A stretch of 64,000 nucleotides of DNA from Streptomyces sp. NBC_00568. GTDB taxonomy: Bacteria > Actinomycetota > Actinomycetes > Streptomycetales > Streptomycetaceae. The notes beneath the pieces are model-generated. The model had not been told where the DNA came from. It saw only the letters and a program-made list of their open reading frames with translations, and searched no databases. This document shows, piece after piece, positions 15,330 to 27,032 of this stretch (its first letter is position 1; the number at the start of each line of letters is the position of its first letter). The position numbers were made by a program, and so were the translations under genes. The stretch spans positions 744,001-808,000 of the forward strand of contig NZ_JAPENW010000001.1 of the NCBI RefSeq assembly GCF_026341855.1, read 5' to 3'.

Positions 15330-17075
15330 GTGCGATTCGAAGTGTGGGCACCGCAGGCCGACCGGATGACGCTCCATTGCGCGGGTGTCACGAGCACGCT
15401 GGACCGCGATCCCGAGCGTGCCGGATGGTGGACGGGCGACGCGGACGCGGAGGAAGGGACCCGGTACGGGTTCGCGGTGGACGACGGCCCGGCGCTGCCC
15501 GATCCCCGTTCGCTCCGGCAGCCGGACGGCCCGGACGGACTGAGCGCGGTGGTCGACCAGGGGCGGTACGCGTGGCGCGCCGAGTGGACCGGGCGGGCGC
15601 TGCCGGGCGCGGTCCTCTACGAACTGCACGTGGGTACGTACACACCCGAGGGCACGCTGGACGCGGCGGCCGAGCGGCTCGGGCATCTGGCGGAACTGGG
15701 CGTCACACACGTCGAGTTGATGCCGCTGTGCCCGTTCCCCGGCCGGCACGGCTGGGGCTACGAGGGTGTCTCCCTGTGGGCCGTGCACGAGCCGTACGGC
15801 GGCCCCGAGGCGCTGAAGCGCTTTGTCGACCGGGCGCACGAACTCGGCCTGGGGGTAGTCCTCGACGTCGTGCACAACCACCTCGGCCCCTCCGGCAACC
15901 ATCTCCCCGCGTTCGGGCCCTACTTCACGGACACCCATCAGACGCCCTGGGGCTCCGCCGTGAACCTGGACGCGCCCGGCTCGGACGAGGTGCGCGCGTA
16001 CCTCGTCGGCAGCGCGCTGGCCTGGCTGCGCGACTACCGGATCGACGGACTGCGCCTGGACGCGGTGCACGCGCTGCGGGACACCCGTGCGCTGCACTTC
16101 CTGGAGGAGCTGTCGACGGCCGTGGACACGCTCGCCGGCGACCTGGGCCGGCCGCTCTTCCTGATCGCGGAATCGGATCTGAACGACCCGCGGCTCATCA
16201 CCTCCCGCGAGGAGGGTGGTCTCGGGCTGCACGCCCAGTGGAACGACGACTTCCATCACGCGCTGCACACCACGCTCACCGGTGAGGCGCAGGGCTACTA
16301 CGCGGACTTCGGCCGCGCCCCGCTCGCGGCACTGAGCAAGACGCTGACGTCGGGCTTCTTCCACAACGGCACGTACTCCAGCTTCCGCGGACGGCATCAC
16401 GGCCGCCCGTTCGACCGTGCGCGCGTCTCGGCGCAGCGGCTGCTCGGCTACGCGCAGACCCACGACCAGATCGGCAACCGCGCCCAGGGGGACCGGCTCT
16501 CGGCCTCCCTCTCCCCCGGGCTGCTGGCCTGCGCGGCGGCGCTGACGCTGACCGCGCCGTTCACGCCGATGCTCTTCATGGGTGAGGAGTGGGCCGCGGG
16601 CACCCCCTGGCAGTTCTTCACCGACCACACCGACCCCGAGCTCGCGGAGGCCGTACGGCGGGGCAGGCGGCGGGAGTTCGCGGCGCACGGCTGGGCGGAG
16701 GAGGACGTCCCGGACCCGCAGGACCCGGCGACCCGGGACCGCTCCTGTCTCGACTGGTCGGAGCCCGAGGCGCCCGCGCACGCGCGCGTGCTGGCCTGGT
16801 ACCGCGAACTGATCGCCCTGCGGCACGGTCAGGCCGACCTCTCGGACCCCGATCTCGCGGCGGTCAGGGTCGCCCACGATCTGGGCGCCCGCTGGCTCGC
16901 CGTCCGGCGCGGGGACGTCAGGATCGCCGTGAACCTGTCCAAGGACCCCGCGGCGATTCCCCTCGGCATCCACCGCGCGCGGATCCTGGCGGCCTGGGAC
17001 CCGGTCGAAGCACCGGGCGCGGACGGGGTCCTGAACGTGCCGGGCGAGTCGTGCGTGGTGCTGACGCAGGCGTGA
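15330..17075 (+). CDS. treZ: Malto-oligosyltrehalose trehalohydrolase TreZ
   Basis: A 581-aa GH13 enzyme that cleaves trehalose from the end of maltooligosyltrehalose made by TreY. An N-terminal CBM48-like domain begins VRFEVWAPQADRMTLHC. Barrel motifs are VVLDVVHNHLGPSGN near residue 177, the nucleophile Asp in GLRLDAVHAL near 240, the acid Glu in LIAESDLNDPR near 278, and AQTHDQIGNRAQGDR near 376, which is diagnostic of TreZ. I chose the GTG at 15330 because AGGGGGA lies eight bases upstream and the CBM48 strand starts at once; in-frame ATGs at 15285 and 15297 are alternatives. It works with treY and glgX in this window, although not directly next to them. Confidence 0.95.
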   Translation: MRFEVWAPQADRMTLHCAGVTSTLDRDPERAGWWTGDADAEEGTRYGFAVDDGPALPDPRSLRQPDGPDGLSAVVDQGRYAWRAEWTGRALPGAVLYELHVGTYTPEGTLDAAAERLGHLAELGVTHVELMPLCPFPGRHGWGYEGVSLWAVHEPYGGPEALKRFVDRAHELGLGVVLDVVHNHLGPSGNHLPAFGPYFTDTHQTPWGSAVNLDAPGSDEVRAYLVGSALAWLRDYRIDGLRLDAVHALRDTRALHFLEELSTAVDTLAGDLGRPLFLIAESDLNDPRLITSREEGGLGLHAQWNDDFHHALHTTLTGEAQGYYADFGRAPLAALSKTLTSGFFHNGTYSSFRGRHHGRPFDRARVSAQRLLGYAQTHDQIGNRAQGDRLSASLSPGLLACAAALTLTAPFTPMLFMGEEWAAGTPWQFFTDHTDPELAEAVRRGRRREFAAHGWAEEDVPDPQDPATRDRSCLDWSEPEAPAHARVLAWYRELIALRHGQADLSDPDLAAVRVAHDLGARWLAVRRGDVRIAVNLSKDPAAIPLGIHRARILAAWDPVEAPGADGVLNVPGESCVVLTQA

Positions 17076-17088
17076 GGCGCTCGGTGCG

Positions 17089-17204
17089 GCGCCGCCGACG
17101 CGAACACCCCCGGGTGCAAGGACTCGTGCGGGGCGCACCCGACGCAGCGCCGCCGACGCGGACGCCCCCCGGTGCTAGGGCTCGTGCGGGGCACGCACGG
17201 CGGA
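17089..17204. repeat. Imperfect tandem repeat, period 58 bp
   Basis: Two copies, starting at 17089 and 17147, begin GCGCCGCCGACGCG and later share CTCGTGCGGGGC, with a few substitutions and indels. They fill the space between treZ and the convergent kinase-like gene and could carry terminator function for either. Confidence 0.6.
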
Positions 17205-17269
17205 CACACCGACACCGCAACACGCGCACCCCACGGCCCCGCGCTGCGGGATGCCCGCCCGCACGTGCC

Positions 17270-18208
17270 CTACGGCACGTCGTCCGGTCCGTCCCGCAGA
17301 TCCGTGACCCGCTCCAGCAGGATCGACTCCCAGGCGCGCCGCAACCGGGCCTCCAGGAGCGGGACGGGAGTGTCGTCGCGGCCGCGGTGGCGGTCGGCGA
17401 GCCGGATGACGGTGTCGCAGCGGGAGAGCCACAGGCCGCGCAGGCAGGGTCGGGCGCCGTATCCGGCGAGCGTGGCGGCGCGTACGGCCGCGGGGGCGCC
17501 GACGGCGGTGGCGAGCCCGGCGATGTCCTCGGCCGGATCGCCGAGGACCGTGTCGCTCCAGTCGAGGACGCCGCGCACCCGCCCGTCGGGGCTGACCACG
17601 AGGTGTTCGCCCACGAGGTGGTGGTGCACGAGGACCGCGGCGCCGGTCTGCGCGCCGAGCTGGACGGCGGCGGGCGCGGCGAGCTGGTCGAACCGCGCGG
17701 GGTCGAACTCCTCGGCGGGGAGCCGCTCGGCGGAGCGTAGCGCGGCGGCCCGAAGGGTCTCCAGGGAACGCGGCGGGGTGCGCGGCACACCGAGCGTCTC
17801 GGCCTGGCGTACGGGGACCTCGCGAAGCCCGGTCAGCAGCCCCGCCAGGTCGGCCTCGCCGAGGGCAGAGACGTCCTGTTCCTCACCGGAGACGCCGGGC
17901 AGCTTGGTGTCGAGGGTGTAGCTCAGTCCGCTCGCCCACTCGCCCTGCGCGACACTCACCGGGACGGCGACCCCGATGAGCGGGCGGATCAGGTCGCGCA
18001 GCCGCAGCTCACGGCGTTGACGCAGAGAGGCGTCGCGGTCCTGGGCGAGCCGCAGCACATGGCGTCGGCCCACCCACCAGGTGGAGTGCCCGCCCCCCTC
18101 GGCGACGGGCCGCACGTCCGGTCCCGGGCCCGCCGCGGTGTCGTCGGCGAGCAGGGAGAGGACCAGTCGGCGGACTGCTTCCGTGGTCGGTGTCGGTGTC
18201 TGGGTCAT
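17270..18208 (-). CDS. Aminoglycoside-phosphotransferase-fold protein
   Basis: A 312-aa protein of the APH/choline-kinase fold. N-lobe features are GGGHSTWWVGRRHVLRLA (nucleotide loop and the Lys/Arg region). The Brenner motif, normally H-x-D-x4-N, reads VHHHLVGEHLVV, so position 197, expected to be the catalytic Asp, is His (codon CAC rather than GAC). The metal-binding Asp is retained in GVLDWSDTVLGDPAED at about 216. This suggests a pseudokinase, a recent inactivating mutation or a sequencing error. The gene is convergent with treZ. APH-like proteins often neighbour trehalose genes (maltokinase, for example), but this is shorter than maltokinase and I do not assign that role. Confidence 0.75.
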   Translation of the reverse strand: MTQTPTPTTEAVRRLVLSLLADDTAAGPGPDVRPVAEGGGHSTWWVGRRHVLRLAQDRDASLRQRRELRLRDLIRPLIGVAVPVSVAQGEWASGLSYTLDTKLPGVSGEEQDVSALGEADLAGLLTGLREVPVRQAETLGVPRTPPRSLETLRAAALRSAERLPAEEFDPARFDQLAAPAAVQLGAQTGAAVLVHHHLVGEHLVVSPDGRVRGVLDWSDTVLGDPAEDIAGLATAVGAPAAVRAATLAGYGARPCLRGLWLSRCDTVIRLADRHRGRDDTPVPLLEARLRRAWESILLERVTDLRDGPDDVP

Positions 18209-18271
18209 GGTCGCGCCCTTGTCGTCCGGGTGCGGGGGCGAAGCGGTTGCCGCGCGGTCGGCGGTCGCACG

Positions 18272-19396
18272 TCAGTCGACGATCACCATCTCGCGGGATG
18301 TGGTGTTGAGGCGGCGTCCGCCGTCGTCGGTCACCGTGACGATGTCCTCGATCCGGACCCCGAACCGGCCGGGCAGATAGATGCCCGGCTCCACGGAGAA
18401 GCACATGCCGGGGACCAGGGGCTGTTCCTCGCCCTCGACCATGTAGGGCGGTTCGTGGGTGGTGACGCCGATGCCGTGCCCGGTGCGGTGGATGAAGTAT
18501 TCGCCGTACCCGGCGTCCTCGATGACGGCGCGCGCCGCGCGGTCGATGTCCTGGCAGGCGGCTCCGGGCCGCACGGCACGGAAGCCGGCCTCCTGGGCCT
18601 CGCGCACGATGTCGTGCACCTTGCGTTCCTCGTCGTCGGGTTCGCCGACGTGGACCGTGCGGGATGTGTCGGAGCCGTAGCCCTCCTTGAGGCCGCCGAA
18701 GTCCAGGACCACCATGTCGCCGTGCTCGATGACACGTTCGTCGGCCTCGTGGTGCGGGTTGGCTCCGTTGGGGCCCGAGGCGACGATGGTGAAGTCGACC
18801 TGGGAGTGCCCGAACCGGCGCAGCAGATCGGCGAGGTCGCGGGAGACCTCCGACTCCCTGCGGCCCGCGAAGGAGACCTTCCGGATCTCCTCGAACGCCG
18901 CGTCCGCGGCTGCTCCGGCGGCCGCGAGCCGGTCCAGTTCCGCCTGGTCCTTGACGGCCCTGAGCATCGGCAGGGCCTCGGTGAGCGCGGTGTAGCGGCT
19001 GTCGGGGAGCCGCTTCTGCAGGCCGAGCAGATGCAGGGCCCAGCCGTTGTCGCTGATCCCGAAGCGTCCGGCGCGCTCCAGGAGGGGCGCGGCCGCCTCG
19101 TAGGGGTCCGTGCCGTCGGTCCAGTCGTGGAGGGTCAGCGCGGACGCGCCGGCCGACTTGGCCGCGTCGGGCGCCTCCAGGGTGGGCACGACGAGGGCCG
19201 GGTCGTGGCCCGCCCGCAGCACCAGCAGGGTGAGCCGCTCGGTCTCCACCGGGCGGTACCCGGTCAGCCACACCAGGTCGGGCCCCGGCGCGACCAGGAC
19301 GCCGTCGAGACCGGCGTCGGCCGCGGCGTCGGCGGCGCGCCGCATACGGCTCTCGTAGTCGCCGGCGGTGAACGGCGCGGGTGTGGCGGTGGTCAT
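18272..19396 (-). CDS. M24-family Xaa-Pro aminopeptidase
   Basis: A 374-aa two-domain peptidase. Residues 1-140 form the creatinase/prolidase N-terminal domain (GLDGVLVAPGPDLVWLTGYRP). The pita-bread catalytic domain carries the dinuclear metal ligands: Asp in VVLDFGG, Asp in YGSDTSRT, His in FIHRTGHGIGVTTHEPP, Glu in FSVEPGIYL, and Glu in VRIEDIV. It removes N-terminal residues preceding proline and is cytoplasmic. The ATG is preceded by GGAGG at good spacing. It lies 63 bases upstream of the APH-fold gene on the same strand and may be co-transcribed with it. Confidence 0.93.
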   Translation of the reverse strand: MTTATPAPFTAGDYESRMRRAADAAADAGLDGVLVAPGPDLVWLTGYRPVETERLTLLVLRAGHDPALVVPTLEAPDAAKSAGASALTLHDWTDGTDPYEAAAPLLERAGRFGISDNGWALHLLGLQKRLPDSRYTALTEALPMLRAVKDQAELDRLAAAGAAADAAFEEIRKVSFAGRRESEVSRDLADLLRRFGHSQVDFTIVASGPNGANPHHEADERVIEHGDMVVLDFGGLKEGYGSDTSRTVHVGEPDDEERKVHDIVREAQEAGFRAVRPGAACQDIDRAARAVIEDAGYGEYFIHRTGHGIGVTTHEPPYMVEGEEQPLVPGMCFSVEPGIYLPGRFGVRIEDIVTVTDDGGRRLNTTSREMVIVD

Positions 19397-19490
19397 CCAT
19401 GCCTCCGTGTGTGCGGAGTTCCCCAGGGGGCTACGGCAGCATCCTGCCCCTCCGGTGGGGTGTGCGCGAGCCGGTTGTGCCTGTCGCCGG

Positions 19491-20111
19491 TCAGCTCTCC
19501 AGGGCGAGGCGGGCTCCCAGGAGCAGCAGGACGCCTCCGGAGACCTGCTCCAGGCGCCGGCGTACGCCCGTCCGGGACAGGACGGCCTTCATCCGGCCGA
19601 CGAACCACACGTACACGCTGTAGTAACCCACCTCGTACACCGCCCAGAGCGCGGCGAGGCCGAGCATGGCGGGCAGGTGCGGGGCGCCCTCGGGCACGAA
19701 CTGCGGCAGGAAGGACATCGCGAAGACGGCCGCCTTCGGGTTGGCGAGGTTGAGCAGCAGCCCGCCCCGGTAGGACGCCCAGCCGCTCTTCTCCGGGCCC
19801 TCCCAGCCACCGTCGACGGCCCCCTTGGTACGGCGCGCCTGCCACAGCGTCTGGACGCCGAAGCCGACGAGCACGACGGCACCGACGATCCGCATGACGT
19901 CGTACGCCACCTCGGAGGCGGCGAGCAGCGCGGTGAGGCCGAGGGCGGCGACGGCGCCCCACACGAAGACACCCGTCTCGTTGCCGAGCACGGTCAGGAA
20001 GCCGGACCGCCGGCTGCGCAGCGACTGTTTGATGATCAGCACGGTGCTCGGGCCGGGCGAGGCGGCGATCAGGGTGCAGGCGCCGAGGAAGGCGAGGAGG
20101 GTGCTCAGCAT
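19491..20111 (-). CDS. LysE/RhtB-family amino acid exporter
   Basis: A 206-aa membrane protein with about six hydrophobic segments and the family signature near the N-terminus (ASPGPSTVLIIKQSLRSRRSGFLTVLGNETG) plus GGLLLNLANPKAAVF in the middle. LysE/RhtB proteins export amino acids or small metabolites by proton exchange. I chose MLSTLLAFLG because it starts directly with the first helix and has an AGGATGG upstream site. The substrate cannot be predicted. No dedicated LysG-type regulator is adjacent. Confidence 0.92.
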   Translation of the reverse strand: MLSTLLAFLGACTLIAASPGPSTVLIIKQSLRSRRSGFLTVLGNETGVFVWGAVAALGLTALLAASEVAYDVMRIVGAVVLVGFGVQTLWQARRTKGAVDGGWEGPEKSGWASYRGGLLLNLANPKAAVFAMSFLPQFVPEGAPHLPAMLGLAALWAVYEVGYYSVYVWFVGRMKAVLSRTGVRRRLEQVSGGVLLLLGARLALES

Positions 20112-20376
20112 GCGGCCATCCTGGCGGCCCGCGGCCCGCGTGGCCAGCCCCTTTTCCCCGAGCGCCGGCCAGGTCCGAGAGCCGCTCCCCGGGCATTCGC
20201 CGGCGCTCGGAACCGTTTCCCGGCGTCCTGCCGCGCCGTGGCCCGCCCTCTGCCTCCCGCCGGGGCCGAGAGCCCCGGAGCCCGCGAACGGCGGTCCGAC
20301 CGGCCGCGGGGACATCCGACATCCGGCGGGCGGCGGGCAGCGGGACACCCGAGCCGTGGCCGTCGGGCCGCCCGTC

Positions 20377-21063
20377 TCAGGTCACGATGCCCGGGAGCGC
20401 GGACAGTTGCGTTCGGTTGCCGTTCGCGTGGCGCACGTCGAGGGTGACCGCCTTGCCCGGCTGGGCGTCCGCCACCGCGCGGGCGAGGTCGGCGGCCGAG
20501 GAGACCTCGGTCCCGCCGACGGCGACCAGGACATCGCCGCGCACCAGGCCCGCGGTGTAGCCGGGGCCGGGGATGTGTACCCCGACGACCAGCGCGCCCC
20601 CGCCCTCCGGGGCGTCGACGGCCTCGATCCCCAGGGCCGCCCGGCCGGTCTCCCGCTCGGACCGCCCCGACGGGATCGGGCTGCCGCTGCCGGACCGGGT
20701 GGTGGTGCCACCGGGCCGCGGCAGCCCGGAGACGCCCGGGGTCTGCCGTGTCTGCCCGGCCTCACCGGCCTGCTTCCGGAGGTCCGCCAGTCTGCTCATG
20801 CCGATCACCGTCGCGCCGACCGTGCCGAGCCCCACGCCGGACAGCACCAGCACCGACCCGACGAACAGGCTGAACAGCAGGGTCATCAGCCGCCCGCCGC
20901 GGCGCCGCGCCGCGTGCGGGCGCCGGGTCTCGCCGGGCGGACGGCCACCACAACCGCCCCCGCCGTCACTGCCACCACCACCACCACCGCCACCGCCACT
21001 GCCACTGCCACCGCCCGGGTCCTGACCGGGCATCGGCTTGGGACGCAACGCGGTCTGTTCCAT
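20377..21063 (-). CDS. Membrane-anchored PDZ domain protein
   Basis: A 228-aa protein with a glycine-rich N-terminal segment (runs of Gly and Ser, residues about 17-40), one transmembrane helix (LMTLLFSLFVGSVLVLSGVGLG, about 59-80) and a C-terminal PDZ domain of HtrA/DegP type (GIEAVDAPEGGG, GPGYTAGLVRGDVLVAVGG). There is no protease domain, so it probably acts as an adaptor at the membrane. The Gly stretch comes from an (ACC/GCC)n simple repeat at about 20967-21010 that may vary in length. GGAGG precedes the ATG with 7-base spacing. Confidence 0.82.
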   Translation of the reverse strand: MEQTALRPKPMPGQDPGGGSGSGGGGGGGGGSDGGGGCGGRPPGETRRPHAARRRGGRLMTLLFSLFVGSVLVLSGVGLGTVGATVIGMSRLADLRKQAGEAGQTRQTPGVSGLPRPGGTTTRSGSGSPIPSGRSERETGRAALGIEAVDAPEGGGALVVGVHIPGPGYTAGLVRGDVLVAVGGTEVSSAADLARAVADAQPGKAVTLDVRHANGNRTQLSALPGIVT

Positions 21064-21167
21064 GGGTCGCCTCCGGCAGATGTTCCGGCGGATGTTCTAC
21101 GGACCGCCTCCGGCTCTTGCTCTACCCCGGCCTCCGGCGCGCGACGATTCCCGAACGAGTGAGACTG

Positions 21168-22034
21168 TCATCCCCGTTCGAGAAGTCTGTCCGCCATGGC
21201 CGCCGCCGCTCCGCGCGGCGATCCGCCGTGCACCAGCTCCGTACGGTGCACGACCCGGGGCGCGACGAGGGGCACGGCGACTCCTCCGGGCACGCCGGTG
21301 GCCACGGTGCGCGGCAGGAGCGCGAGGCCGTGGCCCGCGACGGCCAGGGCGGTGAGGGTACGGAGGTCGGTGCCGTCGTAGCGCAGCGCCGGGCGGAATC
21401 CGCCACCGCCGTTCGCGGCGCGCAGCTGGTCCAGTGGCAGGCCGGAGCCGGGGGCGTCCAGCCAGCGGGCGTCGGCCAGGTCGCCGAGACGCAGGCCCGC
21501 GCGCCGGGCGAGCGGATGGGACGCGGGCAGCAGCACGCAGACCGGTTCCTCGCTGACGCCGTGCGTGGTCAGCGGTGCCACGTCGGGCAGCCGGAGGGGG
21601 TCGCTCGGCGCGGCGAGTCCGTCGACGAGGCCCAGGTCGGCCGTGCCGGTGGCGACCGCCGCGGGAACCTCGTCGCGGGCGAGCACACGCAGGGTCACGC
21701 CCGCCGCGGGAAGCGCCGCGACCGTACGCGGTCCGAGGGCGGTCGGTGTCACGGCGAGCGTCAGCCCGTGCTCGGGCGCGGCCGCCATCCGCGCCACATC
21801 GGCGCGGGCCGCGTCCAGGCGCAGCAGCAGCGGTCCCGCGTGTTCGAGGAGCCGCTCGCCCGCCGTGGTGGGCGCGACGGGCCGCCGGGTCAGCAGGGGC
21901 GCGCCGAGGTCCTGCTCCAGGGCGGCGATCTGCTGGGAGACCGCGGACTGGGTGTAGCCGAGCTCGCGCGCGGCCTCCGAGAAGGACGCGAGCCGCGCCA
22001 CGGTGACATACGTACGCAGGAGATGCGGGTCCAT
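21168..22034 (-). CDS. LysR-family transcriptional regulator
   Basis: A 288-aa regulator. The N-terminal winged helix-turn-helix is MDPHLLRTYVTVARLASFSEAARELGYTQSAVSQQI; the rest is the periplasmic-binding-like effector domain. It is divergent from the amidotransferase gene, with 94 bases between the starts. That gap carries an AT-rich 9-bp inverted repeat, so it probably controls that gene and itself. I chose the MDPH start because it immediately precedes the HTH. The effector is unknown. Confidence 0.9.
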   Translation of the reverse strand: MDPHLLRTYVTVARLASFSEAARELGYTQSAVSQQIAALEQDLGAPLLTRRPVAPTTAGERLLEHAGPLLLRLDAARADVARMAAAPEHGLTLAVTPTALGPRTVAALPAAGVTLRVLARDEVPAAVATGTADLGLVDGLAAPSDPLRLPDVAPLTTHGVSEEPVCVLLPASHPLARRAGLRLGDLADARWLDAPGSGLPLDQLRAANGGGGFRPALRYDGTDLRTLTALAVAGHGLALLPRTVATGVPGGVAVPLVAPRVVHRTELVHGGSPRGAAAAMADRLLERG

Positions 22035-22060
22035 GCGCTCAGGATTCCGCATCCCATCAG

Positions 22061-22090
22061 CGATGCTTATCGAGGGTGCAGTAATCATCG
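22061..22090. promoter_or_regulatory. Candidate LysR operator, CGATGCTTA / TAATCATCG
   Basis: Arms 22061-22069 and 22082-22090 form a 9-bp inverted repeat with one mismatch and a 12-base spacer. It is distinctly AT-rich for this genome and lies between two divergent genes, one a LysR regulator. This matches the usual LysR autoregulatory arrangement. Confidence 0.5.
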
Positions 22091-22128
22091 TTGGACGTGA
22101 ACCGGATGCCGCCCACAGGATGAACGGC

Positions 22129-22866
22129 ATGACCACGAACACCGTGCCCACGGCCCGGGTCGCCCTGGTCGGCGACCGCTCCCCCAACGTCGTCTCGCAC
22201 ACCCGTGTCCCGCTCCTGTTCGACGCCCTCGCCCGGCGCGACCGGATCGTGCTGGACGCCTACTGGATTCCGTCCGAGGACGCGCGGGACCCGGAGGCGG
22301 TACGCGGCTTCGACGCGGTGTGGGTGCTCCCGGGCAGCCCCTACCGCAGCGAGGCCGGTGTGCTCACGGCGATCCGTACGGCGCGTGAGGGCGGCATCCC
22401 CTTCCTCGGCACCTGCGGCGGCTTCCAGCACGCCCTGCTGGAGTACGCCCGTGACGTCTGCGGTCTCACGCGCGCCGCGCACGCCGAGAACGACCCCGAC
22501 GCCGACGACCTCCTGATCGAACCGCTCGCCTGCTCGCTCGTCGGCCACGAGGCCACCGTCACCGTCGAGCCGGGTTCGCTCGCCCAGGCGGTGATCGGCT
22601 CCGAGCGGACGGTCGAGCGCTACTTCTGCGCCTACGGGCCTTCGCGGCACCTCGACACCCTGCGCGCGCACGGACTGCGGTTCAGCGGGCACGACGAGGA
22701 CGGGCACGTCCGGATCGCCGAACTCCCGGACCATCCCTTCTTCCTCGCCACCCTGTTCCAGCCGGAGCTGGCGGGGGACGGCTCGCGCCCGCACCCGGTC
22801 CTGCGCGCGCTGGCACGAGCCGCGGTGGCCCACGCCGGCCTCACACCCGCGGGCGGACCAGCCTGA
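22129..22866 (+). CDS. CTP-synthase-like class I glutamine amidotransferase
   Basis: A 245-aa protein resembling the glutaminase half of CTP synthase without the synthetase half. The nucleophile elbow FLGTCGGFQHALLEYARDV contains the catalytic Cys, and the His/Glu of the triad is probably in HPFFLATLFQPEL. I recall the family being named CTP synthase C-terminal-region-related (seleno)protein, because some relatives use selenocysteine at this position; here it is an ordinary TGC Cys. The ATG giving MTTNTVPTARVALVGDRS has AGGA eight bases upstream. It is divergent from a LysR gene that probably regulates it. Substrate and biological role are unknown. Confidence 0.85.
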   Translation: MTTNTVPTARVALVGDRSPNVVSHTRVPLLFDALARRDRIVLDAYWIPSEDARDPEAVRGFDAVWVLPGSPYRSEAGVLTAIRTAREGGIPFLGTCGGFQHALLEYARDVCGLTRAAHAENDPDADDLLIEPLACSLVGHEATVTVEPGSLAQAVIGSERTVERYFCAYGPSRHLDTLRAHGLRFSGHDEDGHVRIAELPDHPFFLATLFQPELAGDGSRPHPVLRALARAAVAHAGLTPAGGPA

Positions 22867-22963
22867 GCGCCCGCACCATCAGGTCGCCGGGGGGGTGCGA
22901 GGGCGGACCCGACCTCGCGGAGGAGGTCCGCGAGGTCACCGAGGCCGCGACCGCCGGAACCCG

Positions 22964-25694
<2,731 letters not shown>

Positions 25695-26966
25695 GTGAGC
25701 GCCGCGTCTCGGTCGCACGTGCCTCCGGTTCCGGACGTGTTCGACCCGCGCCGGTACGCCGACGGGGTGCCCCACGCCGCGTACCGCGTCCTGCGCGATC
25801 ACCACCCGGTGGCCTGGCAGGAGGAACCCGAGGTGCTGGGCTGGCCGGCCGGTCCCGGGTTCTGGGCGGTGACCCGGCACGCGGACGTGGTCCGGGTGCT
25901 CAAGGACTCCTCGACGTACTCCTCGTACCTCGGCGCGACCCAGATCCGGGATCCCGACCCCGCGGATCTGCCGTTCATCCGGCGCATGATGCTCAATCAG
26001 GACCCTCCGGAACAGGGCCGGTTGAGACGCCTGGTGAGCCGGGCGTTCACCCCGCGCCGCATCGAGCACTTCGCGTCGGTGGTACGCGAGCGGGCCCGCA
26101 CGCTGCTGGGGCGGGCGGTGCTGGAGGCCCGGTCGGGCGACGGCACCAGCGACCTCGTCGCCGCGGTCACCGACGACTACGCCCTGCTCAATCTCGCTGA
26201 TCTGCTCGGCGTGCCCGAGCGCGACCGAAAGCTGCTGCTGCACTGGACGCGGCGGGTGATCGGCTACCAGGACCCCGACGAGGCGGGCCCCGCGGTCCTC
26301 GGCCCGACGGGGAAGCCGGTCGATCCGCGCTCCCCGGCGATGCTGCGGGACATGTTCGCCTACGCGCGGGAGCTGGCCGAATTCAAGCGGCGGCATCCCG
26401 GCGACGACGTGCTGACCACCCTCGCCACCGATGCCGAACTCGCCCCGGAAGAACTGGAGATGTTCTTCTTCCTGCTCACGATCGCGGGCAACGACACCGT
26501 GCGCGGCGCGGCCCCCGGGGGCCTGCTGGCACTGGCGGAGCGTCCGGAGGCGTACGAGGGTCTGCGCTCGGGCCGCCATCGACCCGCCACGGCCGTCGAG
26601 GAGCTGCTGCGTGTGCACCCTCCCGTGCTGACCTTCCGCCGGACGGCGGCCGTGGACACGGAACTGGCCGGCCGGCGTCTGCGCGCGGGCGACAAGGTGG
26701 TCGTCTTCCACGCCTCGGCCAACCACGACGAACGCGTCTTCGCCGACCCCCACCGGCTCGACCTGTCCCGGGCCCCGAACCCCCATGTCTCCTTCGGTGA
26801 CGGCCCGCACGTCTGCCTGGGCTCCCACTTCGCACGGCTCCAACTGCGGGTGCTGTACGAGGAGACCGTGCGGGCCATGCCCTCGCTGCACACCGCGGGT
26901 CCGCCCGGACGTCTCGTCTCCAACTTCATCAACGGCATCAAGTCCCTCCCTCTCCGGGTGACTTGA
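25695..26966 (+). CDS. Cytochrome P450 (CYP180-like, next to geoA)
   Basis: A 423-aa P450. The I-helix motif is TIAGNDTVRGA (Asn replacing the usual Glu/Asp pair), the K-helix ExxR is EELLR, and the heme loop is VSFGDGPHVCLGSHFARL. The N-terminal half (FDPRRYADGVPHAAYRVLRDHHPV) resembles the steroid/fatty-acid CYP124/125/142-type proteins. From memory, S. avermitilis carries CYP180A1 near geoA, and this gene is in that position, but a role in geosmin formation is not implied. The start is the second of two in-frame GTGs, placed nine bases after GGGGA; the first is at 25689. Confidence 0.85.
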   Translation: MSAASRSHVPPVPDVFDPRRYADGVPHAAYRVLRDHHPVAWQEEPEVLGWPAGPGFWAVTRHADVVRVLKDSSTYSSYLGATQIRDPDPADLPFIRRMMLNQDPPEQGRLRRLVSRAFTPRRIEHFASVVRERARTLLGRAVLEARSGDGTSDLVAAVTDDYALLNLADLLGVPERDRKLLLHWTRRVIGYQDPDEAGPAVLGPTGKPVDPRSPAMLRDMFAYARELAEFKRRHPGDDVLTTLATDAELAPEELEMFFFLLTIAGNDTVRGAAPGGLLALAERPEAYEGLRSGRHRPATAVEELLRVHPPVLTFRRTAAVDTELAGRRLRAGDKVVVFHASANHDERVFADPHRLDLSRAPNPHVSFGDGPHVCLGSHFARLQLRVLYEETVRAMPSLHTAGPPGRLVSNFINGIKSLPLRVT

Positions 26967-27032
26967 CCACCGGTGCGGTGCACGGGATCACCGGTCCGGG
27001 CACTCCCGTGCGCCGCCCACCTCGTCGTCCGC

